Below, piece by piece: positions 1-6,947 of a DNA stretch of 7,439 nt. A program made the position numbers and the translations under genes. The notes beneath the pieces are model-generated. The model ran no database searches and was not told the origin of the DNA. It saw nothing but the letters and a program-made list of their open reading frames with translations. Position 1 is the stretch's first letter. Each line of letters begins with the position of its first letter. The stretch spans positions 1 to 7,439 of the forward strand of contig CAZDLB010000085.1 of the NCBI GenBank assembly GCA_964505995.1, written 5' to 3'. This stretch comes from JAJRVH01 sp964505995 (lineage in GTDB: Bacteria > Pseudomonadota > Zetaproteobacteria > Mariprofundales > Mariprofundaceae).

Positions 1-71
1 CCGCTCGCAAGGGCTGGAGCATCGAGGAAGCCGAGCGCTGGCTTGCGCCGAATCTGGGCTATTCAAGCTGA
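1..71 (+). CDS. metH: methionine synthase (cobalamin-dependent), C-terminal end only
   Basis: Only the last 22 codons and the TGA stop (69-71) are present; the frame begins at base 3 and the gene enters from the left edge. The tail reads ...EEAERWLAPNLGYSS. This closely resembles the conserved C-terminus of the reactivation (AdoMet-binding) domain of cobalamin-dependent methionine synthase, where an ERW-x-APNLGY motif ends the protein. The family transfers a methyl group from methyltetrahydrofolate through cobalamin to homocysteine in the cytoplasm. The gene converges on the minus-strand tRNA-Glu and shares a hairpin terminator with it. Identification rests on a short but distinctive tail recalled from the family; nothing upstream can be checked here. 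Confidence 0.85.
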   Translation, partial: ARKGWSIEEAERWLAPNLGYSS

Positions 72-94
72 GCGCTGTCTGATCGCTCTAACGT

Positions 95-125
95 AAAAAG
101 CCCAGCCTGGATGGCTGGGCTTTTT
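95..125. terminator. bidirectional intrinsic terminator between metH and tRNA-Glu
   Basis: A perfect 9-bp stem, AGCCCAGCC (99-107) with GGCTGGGCT (113-121), closes a 5-base loop TGGAT. It is flanked by an A run on the left (95-99) and a run of six T on the right (121-126). The + strand RNA ends in a U tract after the hairpin, which suits the end of metH. The minus-strand RNA also ends in about five U, which suits the end of the tRNA-Glu transcript 8-12 bases past the CCA end. The symmetry suggests one element serves both convergent units. Confidence 0.92.
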
Positions 126-132
126 TCCGAAG

Positions 133-207
133 TGGTACTCCCAAGGGGAATCGAACCCCTGTTTCCGGCGTGAGAGGCCAGCGTCCTAACCGCTAGACGA
201 TGGGAGC
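133..207 (-). tRNA. tRNA-Glu, anticodon CTC
   Basis: On the minus strand a 75-base cloverleaf can be folded: acceptor GCTCCCA/TGGGAGT, D arm starting GTCTAG and closing with GAC, anticodon stem CTGGC/GCCGG with loop CTCTCAC (anticodon CTC, reading GAG), T stem AGGGG/CCCCT around TTCGAAT, discriminator A, and an encoded CCA at 133-135. The sequence follows bacterial tRNA-Glu closely, including the GTCTAG D arm. The first acceptor pair is G1-U72, a wobble, where a G-C pair is usual. The CTC isoacceptor supplements a TTC tRNA in GC-rich genomes; any second tRNA-Glu is outside the window. The 5' 15 bases overlap the end of the upstream histidine kinase gene on the same strand. Confidence 0.97.
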
Positions 208-2694
208 CTCGGTTTCGGGAGGGCGATTTGTACTGTCATTGGAGCCCGGAGTCAATGGTCCAATCAGGGATTGCAGTGCCTGCATCAGCGAATCACCGTT
301 CAGCTGCTGCTTGACGAGATAGGCATCGGCCCCGGCCTCGATCGCACGCATGCGATCCTCGGGGCTCTCACGCGTTGAAATGACAAGGATCGGCAGATCC
401 TCATGCTGCGGATCGTTGCGCAACTGGCGGACCAGGCCGAAGCCATCCAGACGTGGCATCTCCAGATCGGTGATCAGGATATCATACTTCCCAAGCTGCA
501 TCTTTTCGCGCGCATCCACGCCATCGATGGCGCCATCGACCTGGAAGCCGAGCGATTCCAGCATGGCCATCTCAACCTTGCGCGCGATGATCGAATCCTC
601 TGCCAGCAGAACCCGCATGTCCTGAGCGCGCGGGGAAACGGGCATCCCGGCAGGCAGCGCGCTGCGGGCGATATTCGGAGCCGTGCGTCCCATCTCCTTG
701 ATGCCATAGGGCTCGATCAGAATCAGCACCGAGCCATCCGCATTGATCGTGTTGCCCATGATGCCGACCGTCTGATAGCGCTTCAGATACGGATCGAGCT
801 CGCGCACGATGATTTCGCGCTCCTCGAACAGCTCATCGACGACGATGCCGACGTATCCCTCGATATGTTCGGCGATCACGACATGCGGGATGCCGGGCTT
901 GAGCTCATGCCCCGGTTCGAGCAGGGACTCCCTCAGATCCACCAGCGGCACGAGATGCCGCCCGTAGCGAATGAACTCCTTGTTGCCGGCGCCGCGCTCG
1001 ATCGTCTGCCTGTGCAGCGGCACCACCTGTTCGACCATATGCGTCAGCAGGCCCAGGCGCTGATCGCCGATGCGGAACTGCAAGGCCTGCTGCACGGCGA
1101 CACTGACCGGCAGGGAAAGCACGAAGCGCGTCCCCTGCCCCGGCCGGCTATGGATGCGGATCGTGCCGGTCAGCCTGCGCACCGTATCCTGAACCACATT
1201 CATGCCGATCCCGCGCCCGGAAACATCGTCGGCCTCCGAGCGCGTGGAAAAGCCGGGCCGGAAAATGAGCTCCAGAATCTCGGCGGTATCCATCTCGGCG
1301 GCCTCGACCTCGGTTGTCACGCCGCGTTCCACAGCGGTGCGGCGAATCAGTTCGGCATCCAGGCCTCGCCCGTCGTCGATGACCTCGATGACAATTTCGC
1401 TGCCGCTCTGCTTGGCCATGATCGTGACCTGCCCCTCCTCGGGCTTGCCGGCGCGCCGGCGCTCCTCCGGCGTCTCGATGCCATGGGCCACCGCATTGTT
1501 CAGCATGTGCACCAGCGGTTCGACCAGAGCCTCGGCAACACCGCGATCCACCTCCACGGATTCGCCGCCGAGCATGAAGTTCACCTGCTTGCCGCAGCGC
1601 AAGGCGATGTCTCTCACCGAGCGTGGGAAGGTCGAGAAGATACTGCTCAGCGGCCGCAGCATCAGGCCCAGGACCTGATCGCGCAGATCATCGAGCATCA
1701 TGCGGGTGCGCATCTGGCTGTGACGCAGCTCCTGCACGGCATTGCGCGTGTTGCGCATCTGCAGTTCCAGCCGGTTCTCGAGCGACTGCATCAGACCGCG
1801 TCGCTGATCCGCGCTCATCGCATCCGGATTTTCGCTCAGCTCCCGCCACTGTCGCTGCAGCGCACGCATGTCCTGCATCAGCTCGGCAAAACGCTGTTCC
1901 AGGGCCTCCCCCTGGGCCTTTTCGGTGCTCAGCTCGATCACCTGATTGGACAGCTGATGCAGGCGTTCGGCATCCACGCGCAGATAATGCCCCGAGCCCT
2001 TGCGCACCGCGGTGTCCTTCATCTCGATCAGCGAGATGTCGGGGCGGAAGTTGTCCGGGTCGTCCAGCAGCGCCGCTTCGTGGGCGATCTGGCCGGCGGT
2101 TTCCACCGTCTCGATGTCAGCCGGCTCTTCGGTGCCCTCCGCTTCGGCCGGCTCGGACACGTCCCCGGGCAGCTCCTGGCGCGATGCCGCCTGCTCCTGC
2201 CGCCATTCCTCCGCCTCATCGGCACCGATCACGGCCGATTCCAGATCGCTCGGTTCAACGCCCTGTGTCTCATCGGGCTCGGTCCCGGCCGCCGTGGATT
2301 CTCCGGCTGTCTCGCCGCGCTTGAGGGATTCAAAGCGCTCGCGCATGGGGGCGGCATCCAGCCGCATGTCGCTGTCCGGATCCTGCAGGCGCTGCTCGAG
2401 CTGATCGTGGAGATCGAAAAGAAACTGAACCATCTGCGGCGAACGCGCTTCGGGATGCTCGATCAGGTATTCCATCGCATCCTCGAACAGATGCGCGGTA
2501 TCGCCGACATCCTGAACCCCGAGCATCAGCGCCGATCCCTTGATCGTATGCGCATCGCGGCGCAGCGCGATCATCTCCTCGTCACCAAGCCTGCCGGCCT
2601 CAAAGCGAACGAGGCCGTGGTTGATCGAGGCCAGCCGTTCCCTCGCCTCGTCAAAGAACGAAGCCAGAAACTGGCTGAGATCAAAACCCGACAC
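193..2694 (-). CDS. cheA: CheA-type hybrid histidine kinase with C-terminal receiver domain
   Basis: This 833-residue cytoplasmic kinase would autophosphorylate in response to the receptor encoded just upstream. Domains in order: Hpt at about 5-105 with phosphoacceptor His49 in HTIKGSA; an acidic, low-complexity linker at about 128-215; the dimerisation helices at about 235-345; the HATPase at about 346-530, with the N box around Asn399/Asn400 and His404, the G1 box DDGRGLD (440-446) and the G2 box GRGIGMNVV (493-501); a CheW-like domain at about 532-665; and a receiver at about 692-812 with Glu699/Asp700, phosphoacceptor Asp743, Ser773 and Lys795. No CheY-binding P2 domain is apparent. The start is GTG at 2692-2694, directly before a typical Hpt N-terminus, with a weak GGCGGGG ribosome site four bases upstream and only 16 bases after the receptor gene's stop. 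The domain order resembles WspE, FrzE and ChpA/PilL hybrids, with a single Hpt unlike ChpA. The gene ends (TAG, 193-195) inside tRNA-Glu. Confidence 0.96.
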   Translation of the reverse strand: MSGFDLSQFLASFFDEARERLASINHGLVRFEAGRLGDEEMIALRRDAHTIKGSALMLGVQDVGDTAHLFEDAMEYLIEHPEARSPQMVQFLFDLHDQLEQRLQDPDSDMRLDAAPMRERFESLKRGETAGESTAAGTEPDETQGVEPSDLESAVIGADEAEEWRQEQAASRQELPGDVSEPAEAEGTEEPADIETVETAGQIAHEAALLDDPDNFRPDISLIEMKDTAVRKGSGHYLRVDAERLHQLSNQVIELSTEKAQGEALEQRFAELMQDMRALQRQWRELSENPDAMSADQRRGLMQSLENRLELQMRNTRNAVQELRHSQMRTRMMLDDLRDQVLGLMLRPLSSIFSTFPRSVRDIALRCGKQVNFMLGGESVEVDRGVAEALVEPLVHMLNNAVAHGIETPEERRRAGKPEEGQVTIMAKQSGSEIVIEVIDDGRGLDAELIRRTAVERGVTTEVEAAEMDTAEILELIFRPGFSTRSEADDVSGRGIGMNVVQDTVRRLTGTIRIHSRPGQGTRFVLSLPVSVAVQQALQFRIGDQRLGLLTHMVEQVVPLHRQTIERGAGNKEFIRYGRHLVPLVDLRESLLEPGHELKPGIPHVVIAEHIEGYVGIVVDELFEEREIIVRELDPYLKRYQTVGIMGNTINADGSVLILIEPYGIKEMGRTAPNIARSALPAGMPVSPRAQDMRVLLAEDSIIARKVEMAMLESLGFQVDGAIDGVDAREKMQLGKYDILITDLEMPRLDGFGLVRQLRNDPQHEDLPILVISTRESPEDRMRAIEAGADAYLVKQQLNGDSLMQALQSLIGPLTPGSNDSTNRPPETEAPIV
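227..255 (-). promoter_or_regulatory. sigma70-type promoter for tRNA-Glu, inside the kinase coding sequence
   Basis: On the minus strand TTGACT (plus bases 250-255; 5 of 6 match to the -35 consensus) is followed by exactly 17 bases and TACAAA (227-232; 4 of 6 match to the -10 consensus). Transcription would start near 220, about 12 bases before the mature tRNA 5' end at 207. The stretch between the -10 and the expected start is TCGCCCT, a GC-rich discriminator of the kind found at stringently controlled stable-RNA promoters. The element lies wholly within codons of the kinase's C-terminal tail. Promoter activity is inferred from spacing, match and position. Confidence 0.7.
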
Positions 2695-2710
2695 GAAACC
2701 CCGCCGGGCC

Positions 2711-4183
2711 TCAGATCAGACGCTGCAGATCGTCGGCAGCCTCGGTCAGGCGGAAGGATGCCTCGCGCGAGGCCTGCATCTGCTTCGCCGAGTCATGCAG
2801 CAGGTCGGAGATCTGCTTCATCGCCCGCAGGAAGTCCTGATTGCTTTCGTTCTGGCGTCCGGTGGCCTTGGCAATCGTGCGCACGGCCTGACTGGTCTTC
2901 TCGGACATCGTCTGCATGCGCTGCAGCACCTCGCCGGCGCGCTGTGCGATGTCCACGCCCTTGGCCACCTCCTCGAGACCTTCCCGGGTCACGGCCACGG
3001 ATTCCTGCGTGGAGCTGTGCACGTCATTGACGATGGCCTGAATCTCCTCGGTAAACTCGCGGGTACGATCCGCCAGGCGACGGACCTCGCTGGCCACGAC
3101 GGCAAAGCGCTTGCCGAATTCGCCGGCCGCCGCGGATTCGATCGAGGCATTGAGTGCCAGAAGATGGGTCTCGTCGGCAATCTCCTGCACCGCGTCGATG
3201 GACTCGAGGATCTGCTCGGCCTTCTGGCCGGCATGGGTGATCTTCTCGGCAATGGTGTTCACCTCGTCGCGGATCGTATCCATCGATTCGATGGCATGAT
3301 CCACGGCCTGCACACCCTCGTTCGCCGACTGGGCCGTTGCGCCCGCGATCTTCTCCACGCTGACGGAGGTTGCCGCAATCTTGCGCGCGGTCTCGGAAAT
3401 CTGTTCCAGCTCCTGCGCGATCTGCTCCACCGATTTCGCCTGCGTATCGGCAGCCGCGGCCTGCTGCTCCACCGCATTGAGAATCTCGCCGGCCGCCCGG
3501 GCCACATTGCGCGCCACCTCCGAGATCGTCTGCGTGGTATTGCGCACGAAGCGCCGGCTCAACCATGCGAGCAGCACGATGTTCAGAATGATCAGGCCCA
3601 GAACGATATACGACTGCTGATCGATCCGGGCCGCACGGGCCTCGGTGTCATGCTTGAGCGCGGCCGACAGGTTCTTCGCCACGGTTTCCAGCTTCTGCTG
3701 CGCCACGAACACCAGATTCTGCGCCACCACGGCCACGTTGCTGGCCTGAGAAAAAGGCACCTTGCCGGAAACGATGTCATCGGCAATGCCGGTCACCTCA
3801 TGCATCAGGCCGAAAACCTGGGAGAGCACCTTCTTGTTTTCGGCCGTCATGCTTTCCAGCGATTCGATCTCGCCATAGAGCTTCTGAAACTCGCTCTCGG
3901 CCTTTTTCAGCTTGGCGACGTCCTCCTTGTTCTGCGTCAGCGTGTAGTCGTTCAGCGGCAGCAGCACATTGCCCAGCGAGCCGCGGAACTGTTCAAGTCG
4001 CACCTGATCGGCATAGAGGCGACCCAGGGCATCCATGTTCCCCTTGGCCTGCTGGAAGGCGAAAACCACGGTGGCAATCAGCACCGCAAACAGCACGATC
4101 GAAATCATGAAGTTGCGGTTGGCCTGCTGGCTCAGAGTGGCCTGTGCCTTCTTCGTTTGCGCTTGTGCTTCGGCTGTCGTCAT
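2711..4183 (-). CDS. methyl-accepting chemotaxis protein (transmembrane receptor, no evident HAMP)
   Basis: This 490-residue receptor has a cytoplasmic N-terminus of about 25 residues, a first membrane helix at about 26-44, a mostly helical periplasmic region of about 145 residues, and a second membrane helix at about 191-209. A long cytoplasmic coiled coil follows. The signalling hairpin tip lies around residues 333-372, with THLLALNASIES, AAGEFGKRF and AVVASEVRRLADR matching the MCP kinase-contact consensus. The Arg of the usual EAARAGE is replaced (ESAAAGE). Helical signalling sequence starts right after the second membrane helix, and no HAMP-like proline motif is visible. The periplasmic part was not assigned to a ligand family and looks like a four-helix bundle. 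It is shorter than PilJ (about 680 residues). The start ATG at 4181-4183 has AAGGGGAG six bases upstream. It lies between cheW and the kinase, so it is presumably their dedicated receptor. Confidence 0.95.
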   Translation of the reverse strand: MTTAEAQAQTKKAQATLSQQANRNFMISIVLFAVLIATVVFAFQQAKGNMDALGRLYADQVRLEQFRGSLGNVLLPLNDYTLTQNKEDVAKLKKAESEFQKLYGEIESLESMTAENKKVLSQVFGLMHEVTGIADDIVSGKVPFSQASNVAVVAQNLVFVAQQKLETVAKNLSAALKHDTEARAARIDQQSYIVLGLIILNIVLLAWLSRRFVRNTTQTISEVARNVARAAGEILNAVEQQAAAADTQAKSVEQIAQELEQISETARKIAATSVSVEKIAGATAQSANEGVQAVDHAIESMDTIRDEVNTIAEKITHAGQKAEQILESIDAVQEIADETHLLALNASIESAAAGEFGKRFAVVASEVRRLADRTREFTEEIQAIVNDVHSSTQESVAVTREGLEEVAKGVDIAQRAGEVLQRMQTMSEKTSQAVRTIAKATGRQNESNQDFLRAMKQISDLLHDSAKQMQASREASFRLTEAADDLQRLI

Positions 4184-4284
4184 GCGTCACTCCCCTTCTG
4201 ATCTGGTTGCTGGATATTGAAGTCCGCGCGGGATTTTATCAAGCGGGCAATGCATCCGCATCGGGCATGCGATACAGGCCGGCG
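4184..4284 (-). other. 101-bp gap between cheW and the receptor gene
   Basis: This is the only sizeable gap in the minus-strand cluster. It contains the receptor's ribosome-binding sequence (AAGGGGAG, 4190-4197) and an AT-richer patch on the minus strand (TTGATAAAAT). TTGATA is a good -35 match (5 of 6), but the hexamers 16 to 19 bases downstream match the -10 consensus poorly, so an internal promoter is possible rather than shown. No hairpin with a T run is present, so read-through from cheW is expected. No small ORF of interest was seen. Confidence 0.4.
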
Positions 4285-4755
4285 CTAATGGAAGATGCCA
4301 GCACAGTTAAGCAGATCATAGCTGCGTCCCTCGATCTCAATGCGGCCGCACGACGGCTCCGTTGGCGGCACGTCCGCAGGCTCGGGGATATCCGAGCTGT
4401 TCACACGGTACAGCGCCTTGACCGCGTCCACGCGGATGCCGACGTGCATCTTCGGATGCCGCAGAACGACAAAGCGTGTCCACGGGGTGTCCTCGGGCCG
4501 GCAGGGTGGCAGTCGCATGATCCGGTCCGCGGCGATCATGCATACGATCTGCCCATGAACATTGGCCAGGCCGAGAAGATGATCCGGCCCCATCGGCACG
4601 GGCGTGAGCGGCACCGGCCGGATCACTTCGCGCGAGTCCGATGCCTTCAGGGCCATTTCCCGCCCTCCGAAATCGAGAATCAGAACATCCTCCTGCTCAA
4701 GCTCGGCCAGCGCCCTGAGATCAGGCGCCCCGCTTCCCTGTTCAGCATCCATCAT
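4285..4755 (-). CDS. cheW: CheW-type chemotaxis coupling protein
   Basis: This is a 156-residue CheW-fold adaptor that would bridge the receptor and the CheA kinase. The N-terminal strand (about 22-35, DVLILDFGGREMAL), the region SREVIRPVPLTPVPMGPDHLL (41-61) and GLANVHGQIVCMI (62-74) follow the CheW pattern of an EV-x-x-I segment, a P-x-x-P turn and the N-x-x-G-x-I core. The usual Pro and Asp of the core (PVIDLR) are replaced (CMIAADR), so it is a diverged member, as PilI-type adaptors often are. It overlaps the motor ATPase gene by four bases (ATGA, 4752-4755), which suggests translational coupling. There are two consecutive ATG codons; AGGAG (4761-4765) is five bases before the first and eight before the second, so translation could begin at either. 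It ends with TAG at 4285-4287. Confidence 0.93.
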   Translation of the reverse strand: MMDAEQGSGAPDLRALAELEQEDVLILDFGGREMALKASDSREVIRPVPLTPVPMGPDHLLGLANVHGQIVCMIAADRIMRLPPCRPEDTPWTRFVVLRHPKMHVGIRVDAVKALYRVNSSDIPEPADVPPTEPSCGRIEIEGRSYDLLNCAGIFH

Positions 4756-6947
4756 CCACTCTCCTGAACGGCCGAGATCCGAATGCGTCGGTACATTTCA
4801 AGGACCTTCTTCACCCGGGCCTGCAATTTCATCGGTTCGATCGGCTTGGCGATGTAATCGTCCGCTCCGGTTTCAAGCCCCAGAACCTCATCCTCCTCAT
4901 CCTTGCGCGCGGTCAGCATGATAAACGGCACATCGTCGAAACGGCGAAACGAGCGCATCCTCTGAACCAGCGTCGGCCCGTCCATGTTCGGCATCTCGAA
5001 GTCCGAAATCACGAGCGACGGCTTCTGCTGCTGCATCATCTGCCAGGCCTGCAGCCCATCCTCCGCCTGCAGCACCCGGTAGTTCGACGCCTGCAGCACG
5101 AAGCTCAGCAGATTGCGGATGCTGGCGGAATCATCCACGATGAGAATCGTCGTCTCATCCGCCGATGCCCCCAGCTTCGCTGCGGCTTTCGCCTGCGCCT
5201 CGCCCAGGGCCAGCAGGGAGCCGTCCTCGGCCAGCTGATCCTTCAGACTGAAGCCCTCCGGCGGCGTGCTGTTGCGCAACACCTCGCGCAGGCTGGTCAG
5301 GCCCTTCAGCACCTTGGCCAGGCCGTCCTCGAACAGTGTGAGCATGTTCTCCCGCCGGGCGGCCTCGCGGAGATCCTGGATCGAGGCATGCCGGTTGATC
5401 ATCTCCCGCAGCGTATCCGAGAGATACAGCACCTCATGGATCGCGAGCCGCCCCCGGAAGCCCGTGTTGCCGCATTTCTCGCATCCGGCCGGATGATAGA
5501 CGCGGACATCCTCCGGGATGCCATACTGCTTTCGCCATTCCTCGCGCACCTCTCCGGGCCTGCGACAATGCCGGCAGAGCCGGCGCACGAGCCGCTGGGC
5601 TACGACCATGTTGACCGAGGATGCGATCAGCGCCGGATCGAGGTTGAACTCATGCAGGCGGTCGATGGCCGAGGGCGCATCGTTGGTGTGCAGCGTGGAG
5701 AGCACCAGATGGCCGGTCTGGGCGGCATGCAATGCGATCTCGGCCGTTTCATGATCGCGGATCTCGCCGATCATGACGACATCGGGATCCTGGCGCAGGA
5801 TCGAACGCAGGGCCGCCGGAAAACTCAGGCCCGCCTTGGGATTGACCTCGATCTGATTGATGCCGGGGATCTGATATTCGACCGGATCCTCGACCGTGAT
5901 GATATTGGTTTCCTCGTCATGGATATGATTCAGAAAGGAATACAGCGTCGTCGTCTTGCCGCTGCCGGTCGGCCCGGTGACGAGAACCGCGCCGGTTGGC
6001 CGGGCAATGGCCTGACGCACCCGTTCATCGGCCCGCGGCTCAAAGCCCAGGCTTTCCAGCTTCAGGGACAGCGCGCTCTTGTCGAGCACGCGCAGCACCA
6101 CCTTCTCGCCGTGCATGGCCGGCAGCGTTGAAACACGGAGGTCGTAATGCTTTCCGGCGAGCCGGACCCGCGTGCGACCGTCCTGCGGAACACGGGTCTT
6201 GGAGATGTCGAGCCTGGACAGAATCTTGATGCGGGTCACGACCAGCGGATGCAGCTTGACGGGATAGTTCAGAACCGGCTTCAGGCGTCCGTCAAGACGC
6301 AGGCGCACCGTACTGCTGCGCTCCCCGGCCTCCAGATGAATATCCGAGCTTCCCAGTTTCAGGGCCTTGACGATGATGCCGTTGACGAGCTTGACGATGG
6401 GGGAATCGGCAGCACCCCGCTTCAGATCGTCGATATTCGTCGCCTGCTCCGAAGGCGACACGGCCTCGGCTTCGAATTCCTGACTCTGATCCAGAGCCTC
6501 CATGGCCGCATCAAAGGCTGAATCCCCCTGATAGATCTCCCGGATCTTCTGCCTGATCTGATCCGGCCGGGCAAAGATCGTCCTGATCTTGCGGCCGATC
6601 TTGAAACGCAATGCATCCAGCATGCTGTAGTCCACCGGGTTGTCGGTGGCGATGATCAGCTCCTTGTCCTTCACATCCACCGGCACGAAGCAATAGTCCT
6701 GGCAGAGCTTTTCCGGGCAGAGCCGGATGGCTTCCTGCGTCGGTCGGACGTTGTCGAGATTGAGAAACGGAACCTTGTAGCTTCGGGAAAGCGCGCCGAG
6801 AAGCTTGCGTTCATCGACCCCATCCATGTCCAGCAGGGTCTGCAACAGCCCTTCCTTGCGGGAAGCATCGATGCGCACAGCCTCGGAGAGCTGTTCCCGC
6901 GTAATGATGCCGGCCTGCAATAGTTCCCGCTGTTGCTTCAGTAGCAT
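4752..6947 (-). CDS. PilB/GspE/MshE-type motor ATPase fused to a response-regulator receiver domain
   Basis: This 731-residue protein joins a hexameric secretion/pilus assembly ATPase to a receiver. Residues 1-140 form a GspE_N/MshEN-like N-terminus. The ATPase core spans about 175-565, with Walker A GPTGSGKT (325-332), the Asp box ITVEDPVEY (350-358), Walker B VVMIGEIRD (390-398), the His box TGHLVLSTLHTN (411-422), and a zinc tetracysteine at Cys458, Cys461, Cys489 and Cys492. These are hallmarks of extension or secretion ATPases (PilB/GspE/MshE); PilT lacks the tetracysteine insert. A linker of about 35 residues leads to the receiver (about 600-717): Asp605/Asp606, phosphoacceptor Asp649, Thr679 and Lys701, all intact. 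The ATG start is the only plausible one after an upstream in-frame TAA; GGGAGG (6961-6966) lies 13 bases away, rather far. It heads the chemosensory cluster, so the kinase probably phosphorylates Asp649. No platform protein or pilin genes are adjacent, so which filament or secretion system it drives is unknown. Confidence 0.95.
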   Translation of the reverse strand: MLLKQQRELLQAGIITREQLSEAVRIDASRKEGLLQTLLDMDGVDERKLLGALSRSYKVPFLNLDNVRPTQEAIRLCPEKLCQDYCFVPVDVKDKELIIATDNPVDYSMLDALRFKIGRKIRTIFARPDQIRQKIREIYQGDSAFDAAMEALDQSQEFEAEAVSPSEQATNIDDLKRGAADSPIVKLVNGIIVKALKLGSSDIHLEAGERSSTVRLRLDGRLKPVLNYPVKLHPLVVTRIKILSRLDISKTRVPQDGRTRVRLAGKHYDLRVSTLPAMHGEKVVLRVLDKSALSLKLESLGFEPRADERVRQAIARPTGAVLVTGPTGSGKTTTLYSFLNHIHDEETNIITVEDPVEYQIPGINQIEVNPKAGLSFPAALRSILRQDPDVVMIGEIRDHETAEIALHAAQTGHLVLSTLHTNDAPSAIDRLHEFNLDPALIASSVNMVVAQRLVRRLCRHCRRPGEVREEWRKQYGIPEDVRVYHPAGCEKCGNTGFRGRLAIHEVLYLSDTLREMINRHASIQDLREAARRENMLTLFEDGLAKVLKGLTSLREVLRNSTPPEGFSLKDQLAEDGSLLALGEAQAKAAAKLGASADETTILIVDDSASIRNLLSFVLQASNYRVLQAEDGLQAWQMMQQQKPSLVISDFEMPNMDGPTLVQRMRSFRRFDDVPFIMLTARKDEEDEVLGLETGADDYIAKPIEPMKLQARVKKVLEMYRRIRISAVQESG

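Noticed and set aside
403..3030. 875-codon open frame on the + strand across the kinase gene
   Set aside because: It is antisense to the kinase, with His/Leu/Gln-rich composition typical of the shadow of a GC-rich gene, and no recognisable domain. The minus strand encodes an intact CheA with every expected motif.
2540..4201. 553-codon open frame on the + strand across the receptor gene
   Set aside because: It is the antisense shadow of a clear MCP, lacks any familiar motif, and its His/Leu/Arg-rich composition mirrors the coiled-coil codons of the receptor.
4191..4284. GC-rich palindromic bits (CCGCGCGG, GCATGC) in the cheW-receptor gap, considered as a terminator or operator
   Set aside because: The stems are very short, no T run follows on the minus strand, and there is no paired half-site of convincing length.
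5388..6131. 247-codon + strand frame opposite the ATPase
   Set aside because: It lies over the Walker and His-box region of the ATPase on the other strand; no domain and shadow-like composition.
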